DNA of 64,000 nucleotides from Niabella sp. (GCA_017744715.1 JAGIAT010000001.1:868001-932000); one strand, 5' to 3'; positions 26,074 to 35,744 are shown, counted from the stretch's first letter. Made by a program: numbers and translations. The notes: generated by a model from the sequence alone, not told the origin.

Positions 26074-27072
26074 ATGAAAAACGAACCAATACCCGATGCC
26101 CGGCTGCTACACAGCGGCGGCGTTTTTTTACCGCAATGGGATGCAACTACAAAATGCAACCTGTTAAAGCAACTGATCGTAAAAGAAGCCGAACGGGGCT
26201 TTGCCCATTATCTTTACGAGTTGATCCCGGATGTAGAGCGGCTGTTTGATACGGCCGGGTCCGGCATCGCGCTGAGGGAGCAGGCCCTTCCCGGGCTGTC
26301 GAAGGAGCAAGTCATTACATGGATCGCCGGTTTGTGTGCGCCTGACTTTATTTTTGAAATGGAGCATAGCGCAGAACGGTGCAGCCTGGATCTGTTTATT
26401 ATATTGCAGCCACAGGAAGCGCGCAATTTTAAAGACCTGCATGCCTACATTCATGCCGCCACATTGGGAAGCTGGAATATCCGGTTTACCTTATGCCAGC
26501 GCAATCAATTCCTGCAACAACGGAAACAGGGAAATCTCTTTTGTGTGCTGAGCTGTAATGAGGAGCGGCTCGTGTATGCACGGGAAGGGGCTGTACTGGA
26601 ACCGATGGATAACCGGGTGGTAGCAGAATGGATGAAAAAGTCGCGGCAAACACTTGAAACCGGCTTGGGAAGAGGCCGGCAGATCTTTGAACACGCGTCG
26701 TTGTTTCAAAAGGGTGGGGCCAATGAACTGGGCTGCTTTATGTTGCACCAGGCCGCTGAACTTTCCCTGCGCGGGTTTGCAGCAGCATTTTCCGGTGTTT
26801 ACCTGCGCCAGCACTCGATCCGCGAGCTGCTATATCATTGCAGCCGTATCCATCGCCGGTTTGCTTCTTTTTTTAAAACGGCCACCGAACTGGAAATGCT
26901 GGAACTGCTGGAAAGTTCCTATACCGGCGGGCGGTATCAGAATGACTTTACAGTGCCGGATCATCTGCTGGAAGCATTGAAGAAAAAGGTAGCTACCATC
27001 CTGGCCTGTGCAGATGAAATTGCGGCCCGGCATATGAACCGGTATTTTTCCCTGATGGACACGCGGGGCTAA
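26074..27072 (+). CDS. HEPN-domain protein with a degenerate nucleotidyltransferase-like N-terminus
   Basis: 332 residues. The C-terminal part (about 185-315) is a HEPN four-helix bundle: FMLHQAAELSLRGFAAAFSG then LRQHSIRELLYHC, with R250-x4-H255 fitting the RX4-6H motif of HEPN RNases. Bacteroidota relatives usually have an N-terminal MNT nucleotidyltransferase with GSxxxG and DxD. Here only a CSLDLFIIL strand (103-111) remains and GSxxxG is absent, so AMP transfer is unlikely. HEPN/MNT pairs act in toxin-antitoxin and defence systems. Neighbours are an HTH regulator and an unknown gene, which supports an accessory role. Confidence 0.75.
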   Translation: MKNEPIPDARLLHSGGVFLPQWDATTKCNLLKQLIVKEAERGFAHYLYELIPDVERLFDTAGSGIALREQALPGLSKEQVITWIAGLCAPDFIFEMEHSAERCSLDLFIILQPQEARNFKDLHAYIHAATLGSWNIRFTLCQRNQFLQQRKQGNLFCVLSCNEERLVYAREGAVLEPMDNRVVAEWMKKSRQTLETGLGRGRQIFEHASLFQKGGANELGCFMLHQAAELSLRGFAAAFSGVYLRQHSIRELLYHCSRIHRRFASFFKTATELEMLELLESSYTGGRYQNDFTVPDHLLEALKKKVATILACADEIAARHMNRYFSLMDTRG

Positions 27073-27093
27073 CAAAAACGAAGCTGTAACGGA

Positions 27094-30000
27094 TTATGGC
27101 TCCTTTAAAATAACATTGCCGGTACGCTTCAGGTTTCCCCAGCCCTGGCCCTCGCCTTTAATGGCGCGGCGCAGCGACCGAAAGAGCACGATATACATGA
27201 TTTGCCGGTACACAAAACGCTGGGGAATGAGCCATAAAAGCTGCCAGTAATTTTTTTCCTTTTCAATGCTGAATGCAAAGGCTGCCACCAATACATCTAC
27301 AACCAGGAAAATTCCATAGTAGAACAGGATCCGGTTAAGATCTGTCCAGCTGGTGTGCTGCGCATTGGGCCAATTGTAATAAATGGAGAAGAAAAACAGC
27401 AGGTCGGCAATGGGAGCAATAATGGGAAGTATGATCTGGAATAAAAGGATATTGGGAAGGGATACCATACCCAGCCCTTTGTACCGCGCCTTAAAACAGG
27501 CGTCCCTGTTTTTCCAGAAACTTTGCATTACTCCATAACTCCAGCGAAAGCGTTGTTTTAAGAACTGCCGGATGGTTTCGGGAGCCTCGGTAATGGCAAC
27601 TGCATCATTACAGTTGCGGATAACGTATCCCTGGCGCAGGATGCGGATGGTAAGATCACAATCTTCGGCCAGCGAATCGGTTGTAAAACCACCGGCTTCC
27701 ACAATGGCTTTTTTCCGGAACGCGCCGATGGCACCCGGAACCACGGTGATCCCGTTGATATAATCAAATGCCCGGCGGTCGAAATTCTGAGCGGTAATGT
27801 ACTCGATCGACTGCCAGCGGGTAAGCACATTGTTGATATTGCCCACTTTTACATTGCCTGCAACGGCGCCAATGGTTTCGTTTACAAAATACCGCATGAG
27901 CTGGCTGATGGCATCCTTTCGCAGCTGGGTGTCGGCATCAATACAAACCAGGTAATCGGCGGATGCCTGCGCGATGCCATAATTGAGTGCTGAAGCCTTA
28001 CCGCCATTGGGCTTGGTGAGCACTTTTACTTTTGGATGGCCAGCAAAGGCTTCACTGATGTTTTTAAACGTGTTGTCCTTTGAACCGTCATCTACAAAAA
28101 TGATCTCCAGGTTGGGATAATCCTGTTTTAAAAGGCTGTCGACCGTTCTTACGCAGTTGACTTCCTCATTGTATGCGGGAACAATAATGCTTACTTTTTC
28201 TTTAAAGGAGCCCAATGGAGGAAGTGTTTCTTTTTTCTGGCGCCGGTAATTGAGAACGGCCAGTATCCCCATAAAAATAACACGGCCTAATCCCAGAAAG
28301 ATGGCCAGCCAGAACGCCGTTGTTAGGAACTGCGATACCCCGAAAACAAGTTTGGTAGCAAAACTGTCAGCCTGCAGCATGTCGTTTTTTACAGGAGGCA
28401 TTACCTGGTCGCGGGTAAGGTTGAGCAATTGCGCCACGGTAATGAACTGGATGTTGCGGTCCTTAAAATATTTAATGATCCGGGGCAGGGCATCCACGGT
28501 GCCCTGCCGGTTGCCGCCGGCATCGTGTAATAAAATAATGCCCCGGTCTTTATAGGGCATGGCTTCATATTGCCGCACAATCCGGTTGTAAATACTGTCT
28601 GCATTTACATGCGCGCTGTCCAGATCCCAGTCTTCGGGATCAATGCTTTCCCCCACTGCATAGTATTTGAGTTTTTTACTTAAGGCCACGGGCTGCAATT
28701 CTACCTGCAGCGTAGGCTCGGCATCGGCATTAAAAGGAGGCCGGAAGAGGATAGTGCTGCGCCCGGTAACCGCTTCAATTAAAAGACGGGTGGCGTCAAT
28801 TTCTGTTTGCGCCCGCCGGATGCCCACGCTGGCGATATTGGGATGGGTAAACGTATGGTTGCCGATTTCGAAGCCTTCTTTATACACCTGCTCAAATACC
28901 GGTAAATGGTTTTGGATATTGATGCCTACCACAAAGAACGCGGCAGGTACCTGCTCCCGTTTTAGTATCCTGAGAATCTGGGGTGTATATTCAGGGTCCG
29001 GACCATCATCAAAGGTAAGGAGCACCTGTTTTCCCGGTACTACCTGGCCAAACCGCCGGATCACATACTTGGTGGGTAGCTCAATGTATTGTTCTTCCTG
29101 TATCAGGTAATCGTTCAGGGTATCCGCCGTTATTTTCATACGGCCGTTCTGGGGTTCGGAGATCACATCCAGCACTTCTCCATCGCCTACATAATCGGGT
29201 TTTTCAAAAGATACCGGGATGTTTTCGAGGCGTTGGAACAGCCGGGCCTGCGATTTCATGGCTTCGGTAGTGAGGTTCCTTTTGTAAAAAGTCCAAAGCC
29301 GCTGATCCTCCGCGCCCAACCGCCAGATGGCTACGCCGGCCACGCCATAGTCGTCTGCAAAGCGCATCGTATTAAAATTACTGGCCGCATCATTGAACCA
29401 AACCTGGTGCTTTACATTGCTGTAGTCGGTATAACTGAAATGACAATTATACGTGTTATTGTCAAACGCAATGGTGGCATTGTGTTCCTTGGCAGCGGAT
29501 ATAGCCTGCGCATAGGTGAGGTTCTGTGCGGCCCGCTTCTCCGGCCAGTCGTATCCATAGGTAGCCATGCAGAGCACAATCTTTTGAGAAGGTACATTTT
29601 TGGCGGCATCGTCCAGCACTTTTTCTATCCAGCGTTGTTCACTCACGGGGCCCGGAATACTGGTGTCGTAAAACTGGTCGTAGGCCATCAGGAAAATATA
29701 ATCATTCAGCCCGGATATTTCGGCGATGTTATAGTTGTCGTCATTAGGCAGGATATCCTGTGTTACCAGAAGCCCGCGGCTGTGCAGCTCTTTGTACAAG
29801 GCTTCCTGGAATTGACGAAGATAGGGCAGGGTACCTTCTTTCAGTTCCTCAAAATCCAGGTTGATGCCATGCAGTTTGTATTTGTCGATCGTTCGGATAA
29901 TGTCCTGCAACAACCGGTTCCTTTTTTGCGGGTTGCTCAATATCCGGTGCAGCAGCTTTCCGTCAAAATCGCCGTTCTGCACATTACTTAGCATGGGAAT

Positions 30001-30513
30001 GATGGACACTTTTGCCTTACGCATGATCTGTAACGCATCGTTATCAATATTGGGACGCAGGGTATCGGCATCCGGATCGAGCAGGAACCATTCCGGTAAT
30101 ACCATATCAAGTTTGTCAACATTCGACTTTAGGGAGGAAAGCGATTGCGGATCCCAGTCTACAAAAAAGGCAGCACGGATCCCCGCGCTTTTGGGCCGTT
30201 TCTTTTCCTGTGCGATATAGGCGTTGTTTTGCGCACGGGCGCTGATAAAGGCCTGCATGCCTTTGTACTTTTTCTTGTCTTTTTCACTCAGGCTCTTAGG
30301 GATGGTCTGGTGGATGGCCCGGTTGGTATCTGCTTTTGCAAGTCCGGGCAGCAACAGGTTGTCGACCCTGCTGATGGAGAAAATGGCCAGCGGAATCATG
30401 GCAATGGCCAGGAATACCAGCAGCCGGCTGATCCATTTAAAGGTATTCCATCGCGTCCTGCTTTCCGTCTGAAAAATTTGGGGATCCCCGGACATATAAA
30501 CGATTTGATACAA
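27094..30513 (-). CDS. Trifunctional GH18-like / NodB polysaccharide deacetylase / GT2 glycosyltransferase membrane protein
   Basis: 1139 residues (Met7 at 30495 is an alternative start). After an inner-membrane helix (31-48), a GH18-like domain (about 107-420) has GINLDFEE with Asp220 and Glu222. A NodB deacetylase domain (about 495-700) has TFDDGPD (500-506), His553 and His557, RPPF (591-594) and LLHD. Membrane helices (about 722-756) lead to a GT2 domain with VDDG (807-810), DAD (859-861), ED (950-951) and QRFRW (987-991), then C-terminal helices. Topology puts the hydrolase and deacetylase in the periplasm and the synthase in the cytoplasm, suggesting a beta-1,4- or 1,6-GlcNAc polymer made, exported, deacetylated and trimmed by one chain. 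Confidence 0.88.
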   Translation of the reverse strand: MYQIVYMSGDPQIFQTESRTRWNTFKWISRLLVFLAIAMIPLAIFSISRVDNLLLPGLAKADTNRAIHQTIPKSLSEKDKKKYKGMQAFISARAQNNAYIAQEKKRPKSAGIRAAFFVDWDPQSLSSLKSNVDKLDMVLPEWFLLDPDADTLRPNIDNDALQIMRKAKVSIIPMLSNVQNGDFDGKLLHRILSNPQKRNRLLQDIIRTIDKYKLHGINLDFEELKEGTLPYLRQFQEALYKELHSRGLLVTQDILPNDDNYNIAEISGLNDYIFLMAYDQFYDTSIPGPVSEQRWIEKVLDDAAKNVPSQKIVLCMATYGYDWPEKRAAQNLTYAQAISAAKEHNATIAFDNNTYNCHFSYTDYSNVKHQVWFNDAASNFNTMRFADDYGVAGVAIWRLGAEDQRLWTFYKRNLTTEAMKSQARLFQRLENIPVSFEKPDYVGDGEVLDVISEPQNGRMKITADTLNDYLIQEEQYIELPTKYVIRRFGQVVPGKQVLLTFDDGPDPEYTPQILRILKREQVPAAFFVVGINIQNHLPVFEQVYKEGFEIGNHTFTHPNIASVGIRRAQTEIDATRLLIEAVTGRSTILFRPPFNADAEPTLQVELQPVALSKKLKYYAVGESIDPEDWDLDSAHVNADSIYNRIVRQYEAMPYKDRGIILLHDAGGNRQGTVDALPRIIKYFKDRNIQFITVAQLLNLTRDQVMPPVKNDMLQADSFATKLVFGVSQFLTTAFWLAIFLGLGRVIFMGILAVLNYRRQKKETLPPLGSFKEKVSIIVPAYNEEVNCVRTVDSLLKQDYPNLEIIFVDDGSKDNTFKNISEAFAGHPKVKVLTKPNGGKASALNYGIAQASADYLVCIDADTQLRKDAISQLMRYFVNETIGAVAGNVKVGNINNVLTRWQSIEYITAQNFDRRAFDYINGITVVPGAIGAFRKKAIVEAGGFTTDSLAEDCDLTIRILRQGYVIRNCNDAVAITEAPETIRQFLKQRFRWSYGVMQSFWKNRDACFKARYKGLGMVSLPNILLFQIILPIIAPIADLLFFFSIYYNWPNAQHTSWTDLNRILFYYGIFLVVDVLVAAFAFSIEKEKNYWQLLWLIPQRFVYRQIMYIVLFRSLRRAIKGEGQGWGNLKRTGNVILKEP

Positions 30514-30598
30514 AATTACAGGCTAAATGTTCCGGTTCACGCAGGACGTTATTTTATTCTGGAACAATTTTTTACATTTACTCAAATTGATTCATGTA

Positions 30599-32254
30599 AT
30601 GAAACAGGTAAAAGGAAATCTGGTGGATATAATGGAGCGAACAGTCCGCTTTGCCCTGGTGGAATTTGATGCTGGAAAAATCAGGAACGTGCAGGTCATC
30701 GAAGCACAGCCGGTAGCGGGTGCACCGTATATCCTTCCCGGATTTATAGACAGTCATGTACACATTGAAAGCAGCATGCTGGTACCCTCTGAATTTGCAC
30801 GGCTGGCAGTGGTACACGGAACGGTGGCCACCGTAAGTGATCCGCATGAGATCGCCAATGTATGTGGAATGGAAGGGGTGCGGTACATGATCGAAAACGG
30901 AAAGACCGTGCCCTTTAAATTTAATTTTGGAGCCCCCAGTTGTGTACCGGCCACTGTTTTTGAAACGGCGGGTGCGCAACTGGGTGTAGAAGCGGTAACG
31001 GAGCTGCTGCAGGATCCGGAGGTCCGTTACCTGAGCGAGATGATGAATTTTCCGGGTGTGCTGGCACAGGACCCGGAGGTGATGCAAAAAATAAAAGCGG
31101 CGCACCGGGCCGGGAAACCCGTTGACGGGCATGCCCCGGGTTTAAGAGGGGAAGAGGCCCGGCGCTATGCGGAAGCCATTGCCGACGGGGCTGCCGGGCT
31201 ACCCGGAACGGATCATGAATGCTTTACAAAAGAAGAGGCCCTGGATAAGTTAAAGGCGGGCATGAAGATCCTCATCCGGGAAGGAAGCGCCGCAAAGAAT
31301 TTTGATGCGCTGATTGACCTGCTGAATGATCATCCGGATGCAATGATGTTTTGCAGCGATGACAAACATCCGGACAGCCTGGAAGCCGGGCATATTGACC
31401 GGTTATGTGCCCGGGCTGTGGAAAGGGGCGTAAATGTGTTTCATGTATTGCAGGCTGCCTGTGTAAACCCGGTTACCCATTATAAGCTGGATGTGGGGCT
31501 GCTGAAAAAAGGGGATCCGGCCGACCTGGTGGTAGTAGAAGACCTGCAGCATTTCAGGGTGCTTGAAACCTACATTAACGGAACCCTGGTGGCATCCGGA
31601 GGAAAAACGCAGATCCGGGCTCCCCGGACGGGGATGATGAATTATTTTGAATGCCGGCCAAAAGCCGCCTCCGATTTCCGGGTGGCCGTTACCGGGGCAC
31701 CGGGGCTGCCGGTGATTGAAGCCCTTGATGGCCAACTGATCACCAACGCCCTGCACTTGGAGCTCCGGCAGCAGGCTGGGGCATTTATAAGCGATCCCGG
31801 CCAGGACCTGTTGAAAATTGCTGTGGTGAACCGGTACCAGGAGGCGGCACCGGCGGTGGCGTTTATCCGGAACTTCGGGCTGAAACGGGGCGCCATGGCT
31901 TCTTCCGTGGCACATGACAGTCATAATGTTATTGCCGTTGGCGCGGACGACGAAAGTTTGTGCCGGGCTGTAAACCTGGTGATCGCTGCAAAAGGTGGCG
32001 TAGCGGCAGTAGACGGTGACCAGGAAGCGATCGTACGGCTGCCGGTGGCGGGGTTGATGAGCAATGAAGACGGCTATGCGGTTGCGGCGGCATATACAGC
32101 TATAGACCAGATGGTAAAGGCAATGGGATCAACACTTTCGGCCCCTTTTATGACCCTTTCGTTTATGGCCCTGTTAGTGATCCCTGCGCTTAAATTAAGC
32201 GATAAAGGACTGTTCGATGGGGAAAAATTTGAATTTATCACCCCTGCAAAATGA
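30599..32254 (+). CDS. ade: Adenine deaminase
   Basis: 551 residues from ATG 30599. It deaminates adenine to hypoxanthine in purine salvage. Amidohydrolase metal motifs are visible: PGFIDSHVHIESSM, PHEIANVCG, VDGHAPGL, and DDKHPDSL. The C-terminal domain has HDSHNVIAVG, typical of bacterial Ade. An upstream open stretch to 30527 looks non-coding. Divergent from the GH18/NodB/GT2 gene. The IMP-to-GMP genes lie 20 kb away and are not linked. Confidence 0.93.
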   Translation: MKQVKGNLVDIMERTVRFALVEFDAGKIRNVQVIEAQPVAGAPYILPGFIDSHVHIESSMLVPSEFARLAVVHGTVATVSDPHEIANVCGMEGVRYMIENGKTVPFKFNFGAPSCVPATVFETAGAQLGVEAVTELLQDPEVRYLSEMMNFPGVLAQDPEVMQKIKAAHRAGKPVDGHAPGLRGEEARRYAEAIADGAAGLPGTDHECFTKEEALDKLKAGMKILIREGSAAKNFDALIDLLNDHPDAMMFCSDDKHPDSLEAGHIDRLCARAVERGVNVFHVLQAACVNPVTHYKLDVGLLKKGDPADLVVVEDLQHFRVLETYINGTLVASGGKTQIRAPRTGMMNYFECRPKAASDFRVAVTGAPGLPVIEALDGQLITNALHLELRQQAGAFISDPGQDLLKIAVVNRYQEAAPAVAFIRNFGLKRGAMASSVAHDSHNVIAVGADDESLCRAVNLVIAAKGGVAAVDGDQEAIVRLPVAGLMSNEDGYAVAAAYTAIDQMVKAMGSTLSAPFMTLSFMALLVIPALKLSDKGLFDGEKFEFITPAK

Positions 32255-32402
32255 GCATTTTACCGCCTGAACCGGATTTCCTGAAAATGCGGTTGTCATT
32301 CGCCGTGGCAATCCGCCCATTTACCGATATCTGGCGTTTACAGGCGAAAAATCTGTTGTAAGGCCTATCTTAGGGGGGTATTTTTACAGAAAATATTGAA
32401 CA

Positions 32403-33227
32403 ATGAGTGAAAATAATCCGTACAATACCGAATTCTATAATAAATCAGAAAAAAACGACCGGCCGGATCCAACGACTTCCGGGACGGAGCAACGGCCTTA
32501 TTTTAAAGAGCGGAACGCACAGGGGCATATATGGGTGGGCCTGTTTTTGGTGCTGATTGGTGTGGTGTATCTGCTGAAACGAATGGGTTTCATTTTCCCG
32601 GATTTTATGCTTTCCTGGCAGATGTTCCTGATTGTGCTGGGGATCTTTATCGGTTTCCGGAAAAACTTTCAGGGTCCCGGCTGGCTGATCCTGATCCTGG
32701 TGGGATCCCTGTTCCTGGTCAATGAATTTTTCCTCTTTAATGCATTGCGGAAGTTTATCTTCCCCATTGCCCTGATCGGTGCCGGTTTGTTTTTCATCCT
32801 TCGTCCCAAAAAAACCTATGAATTTATAACCCAGGATCCCAATACCGGTGATCCAACGGGGAAAAGGACCTACCGGGGCAGCATCAGCAACGAGGATATC
32901 ATCGACGCTACTTCTATTTTTGGTGGTACAAAGAAAAAAGTGCTGTCAAAAAACTTCAGGGGCGGCGATATGGTAAATGTATTCGGCGGTAGTGAAATAG
33001 ACCTGCTGCAGGCCGATATCAGCGGAACCGCAGTACTGGAGGTAACCGCCATATTGGGTGGGGCTACCTTACTGATCCCGTCTCACTGGAATGTGGTTTC
33101 GGAAGCCGTTGCCATCCTGGGAGAGGTAAAAGATAAGCGGGTATCAATGGGGAATGTGGATACTACAAAAACACTGGTGTTAAAAGGAACCGTAATTTTA
33201 GGTGGAATTGATATTAAGAGTTTTTAG
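32403..33227 (+). CDS. LiaF-like / DUF5668 membrane protein
   Basis: 274 residues. After a hydrophilic N-terminus of about 40 residues come about four membrane helices (IWVGLFLVLIGVVYLLKRMG, MLSWQMFLIVLGIFIGFRK, GWLILILVGSLFLVNEFF, FIFPIALIGAGLFFILR). A C-terminal repeated beta-rich domain follows (IFGGTKKKVLSKNFRGGDMVNVFGGSEIDL and AILGGATLLIPSHWNV), the pattern of LiaF and related cell-envelope stress proteins. It precedes a LytS/LytTR pair, an arrangement common in Bacteroidota, so it may be their membrane sensor or modulator. Confidence 0.85.
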   Translation: MSENNPYNTEFYNKSEKNDRPDPTTSGTEQRPYFKERNAQGHIWVGLFLVLIGVVYLLKRMGFIFPDFMLSWQMFLIVLGIFIGFRKNFQGPGWLILILVGSLFLVNEFFLFNALRKFIFPIALIGAGLFFILRPKKTYEFITQDPNTGDPTGKRTYRGSISNEDIIDATSIFGGTKKKVLSKNFRGGDMVNVFGGSEIDLLQADISGTAVLEVTAILGGATLLIPSHWNVVSEAVAILGEVKDKRVSMGNVDTTKTLVLKGTVILGGIDIKSF

Positions 33228-33300
33228 GCGGTGGTGAATAGTGAATGGTGAACAGGTAATGGTGCATGCAATACCGGTTAAAGCAAGTGGGGGCTGTTCC

Positions 33301-33341
33301 CCGGATCTCAAATTTTAAATCCCGAATTTCAAATTCCAAAT
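33301..33341. repeat. Degenerate CAAATTC/AAATCCC simple repeat before the LytS gene
   Basis: Short words such as CTCAAATTTTAAATCCCG and TTCAAATTCCAAAT repeat imperfectly just before the GTG start. Similar in style, but not in sequence, to the repeats before trmD and before the 53469 gene. Confidence 0.45.
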
Positions 33342-33347
33342 AATTCA

Positions 33348-34394
33348 GTGTCGTCCTCTCCGTTAACAGCAAAAAGATTTCTTACACCCCTGATCATTGC
33401 CTGGGTGGTTCTGGTGAACGTACAGGTGTTTTTCCTGCGTAGTTATTTTCCGTTTTTCCCGCTTTATACGGTTCTGACGGATAGCCTGCTGAGCAATTTC
33501 CTGCTGTTGGTGGCGGGCTTACTGATGCTGAATGTAACCAAGTATTATTTGCCGTCGACCTATCAATATACCAGTGTTATTGCGGCCTGCCTGGTTTTGA
33601 CGGGTTTGTGGCTTTTTGTTTCCAATACCTTTTTGAAAATATTCCTGGGAGATTCTGAGGTGTATGCCGCGTTTCTTAAAAACTCACTGATCATCCGTGC
33701 GGGCTTTGCCTTCCTGGTGCTGACCATCCTTACCATTGCTGCCATTTTGTGGTATAACTGGGTAGAGCGGCAAAAGGTGGAGCAACGGCGAACGGATGCA
33801 GACCGGCTGTCGCGGGAGGCGGAGCTATTTAAACTGCGTCAGCAATTGCAACCTCATTTTTTGTTCAACAGCCTCAATTCCATTAATGCGCTGATCGGGT
33901 TAAATCCGCAGCAGGCGCGACGGATGGTGCAACAACTGTCTGATTTTTTAAGAGGAACCCTTAAAAAAGAGGAATCTCAAATGATCTCCCTTACCGAAGA
34001 GATTAATTATTTGAACTTATATTTGGAAATCGAAAAAGTGCGTTTCGGCAACCGGTTGATGACTTCCATTTCCATCGATGAGGATACAAAAGAATTGCAG
34101 TTGCCCACATTGCTGCTGCAGCCCATTGTTGAGAACGCGATCAAATTCGGACTGTATGATACGATCGGCGAAACGCTGATCACGATACAAAGTACCAAAG
34201 AGCTGTCGGAATTGTGCATTATGGTCAGCAATCCTTTTGATCCGGAAACCTCCCTGCCCAAAACAGGTACCGGTTTCGGGTTAACTTCTATTAAAAGAAG
34301 GTTATACCTCCTGTATGGAAGGAACGACCTGCTGTCTACAAAAACAAAGGAAAATATTTATTATACAATCGTAAAAATACCACAACAGGCATGA
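33348..34394 (+). CDS. LytS-type sensor histidine kinase (His_kinase domain)
   Basis: 348 residues, starting at GTG 33348. Four membrane helices fill residues 10-140 (for example TPLIIAWVVLVNVQVFFL and AGFAFLVLTILTIAAILWYNW), then a linker coiled coil and the LytS-type kinase core, with the phospho-accepting His in QQLQPHFLFNSLNSINALIG and an ATPase domain (LLQPIVENAIKFGL, then TGTGFGLTSIKRRL). Its stop overlaps the start of the LytTR regulator by 4 bp (ATGA), so they are translationally coupled. Confidence 0.9.
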   Translation: MSSSPLTAKRFLTPLIIAWVVLVNVQVFFLRSYFPFFPLYTVLTDSLLSNFLLLVAGLLMLNVTKYYLPSTYQYTSVIAACLVLTGLWLFVSNTFLKIFLGDSEVYAAFLKNSLIIRAGFAFLVLTILTIAAILWYNWVERQKVEQRRTDADRLSREAELFKLRQQLQPHFLFNSLNSINALIGLNPQQARRMVQQLSDFLRGTLKKEESQMISLTEEINYLNLYLEIEKVRFGNRLMTSISIDEDTKELQLPTLLLQPIVENAIKFGLYDTIGETLITIQSTKELSELCIMVSNPFDPETSLPKTGTGFGLTSIKRRLYLLYGRNDLLSTKTKENIYYTIVKIPQQA

Positions 34395-35125
34395 GCAAAG
34401 TAATCATCATCGACGACGAATTTTTGGCAAGAAGTATGGTAAAGGAGTACCTGCAGAAGTATCCCCAGCTGGAGCTGGTGGCTGAATGCGGGGATGGGTT
34501 TGAGGGTATGAAGGCCATACAGGAGCATAAGCCTGACCTGATTTTTCTGGATATCCAGATGCCCAAGATCAGTGGTTTTGAAATGCTGGAACTGATTGAG
34601 GAACCCCCGGCCGTAATTTTTGCAACGGCATTTGATGAGTATGCGATTAAGGCCTTTGAAGCTCATGCGGTAGATTACCTGCTAAAGCCTTTTGACCAGG
34701 AACGTTTTGATAAAGCCGTGAATAAATTCCTGGCGCAGCATAAAGGCAGCGCTACCAATACGCAGGAGTTACTGAACGATGTACAGCTGCCCAATTCCAA
34801 TAACCGGATTGTGGTAAAGAACGGAAGTAAGATCAAGATCATTCCCGTGCAGGAAGTATTGTACCTGGAAGCTGCGGATGATTTTGTAAAGATTTTTACA
34901 AAGGATGGCTATTTTCTTAAAAACAAGACCATGTCATTCTTTGAAGCGTTTTTACCGGCAGACCTGTTTGTGCGCAGTCACCGATCCTATATCGTAAACA
35001 TACAGGAAATTACGCGTATTGATCCTTATGAAAAAGACGGTCATGTGGCGATCCTTAAGAATGGTACAAAGATCAACGTAAGCCGGAATGGGTATGGAAA
35101 ACTAAAGGCCGTATTGGGACTGTAA
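34391..35125 (+). CDS. LytTR-family response regulator
   Basis: 244 residues. A receiver domain with Asp54 (PDLIFLDIQMPKISGFEM) and the conserved lysine in YLLKPF is followed by a LytTR DNA-binding domain (about 130-240; VLYLEAADDFVKIFTKDG and LFVRSHRSYIVNIQEI). Partner of the LytS kinase it overlaps. With the LiaF-like gene it probably forms a cell-envelope signalling unit. No target sites were identified. Confidence 0.92.
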   Translation: MSKVIIIDDEFLARSMVKEYLQKYPQLELVAECGDGFEGMKAIQEHKPDLIFLDIQMPKISGFEMLELIEEPPAVIFATAFDEYAIKAFEAHAVDYLLKPFDQERFDKAVNKFLAQHKGSATNTQELLNDVQLPNSNNRIVVKNGSKIKIIPVQEVLYLEAADDFVKIFTKDGYFLKNKTMSFFEAFLPADLFVRSHRSYIVNIQEITRIDPYEKDGHVAILKNGTKINVSRNGYGKLKAVLGL

Positions 35126-35408
35126 AAAGAGGAGTTTTGTGCTTCCCTGCGGTTGCGCTGATGTTACACAGCTGTTTATGCCGGTATGATCAGCGCATCT
35201 TTATAAGTGCCGGAGCGTTGCCATAATGAATGGTTTTTAAGCTGCGTTTAAAGGCCTCCTGCCTGGGTACCTGGCCCGTATACTGTTGCCGGCGGATCGT
35301 GTAAAAGATTTTGAATGCCCCGGGTGGGTGTATATAAAACCGTTTCCTTAACTTTAGTACATCAAGTATTTTAGTAATCTATTGCGTTACCTTTAAAGAA
35401 AATCAACT

Positions 35409-35744
35409 ATGGGAAAATTTGTAATTACCAAAAGAACAAACGGAGAGTTCCAGTTTAACCTGAAAGCCGGCAACGGCCAGGTGATCCTTACCAGCGAAGG
35501 CTATACCACAAGAGCAGCTTGTGATAATGGTATTGCTTCCGTAAAAAAAAATGCACCGGAGGACGATAACTTCGAGCGAAAAACATCATCCAATGGCAAG
35601 CCATTTTTTAATTTAAAGGCAGGTAATGGCCAGGTGATTGGTAAAAGCGAATTGTATGAGTCGGAAGCAGCACGGGAAAACGGGATCGAGTCTGTAAAGA
35701 AGAATGCGCCGGATGCCGATATTGCAGATGAAACAAACGGGTAA
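35409..35744 (+). CDS. YegP/DUF1508 family protein, two tandem repeats
   Basis: 111 residues made of two copies of a DUF1508 unit: KFVITKRTNGEFQFNLKAGNGQVI then the second FFNLKAGNGQVIGKSELY, each ending GI(A/E)SVKKNAP. The repeats are near-identical in their cores, the family's usual internal symmetry. Function is not established. A -7-like TACCTTTA is at 35388-35395. The 283-bp gap upstream holds nothing else I recognise. Confidence 0.88.
   Translation: MGKFVITKRTNGEFQFNLKAGNGQVILTSEGYTTRAACDNGIASVKKNAPEDDNFERKTSSNGKPFFNLKAGNGQVIGKSELYESEAARENGIESVKKNAPDADIADETNG

Noticed and set aside
24786..27072. Prophage remnant around the CI-like regulator
   Set aside because: No integrase, structural, lysis or replication gene and no attachment-site repeats were seen, so the cluster is described only as an accessory module.
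29089..29991. Open frame of 300 codons antisense to the GH18/NodB/GT2 gene
   Set aside because: It is a shadow of the conserved GH18 domain on the other strand, with no signal or motif of its own.
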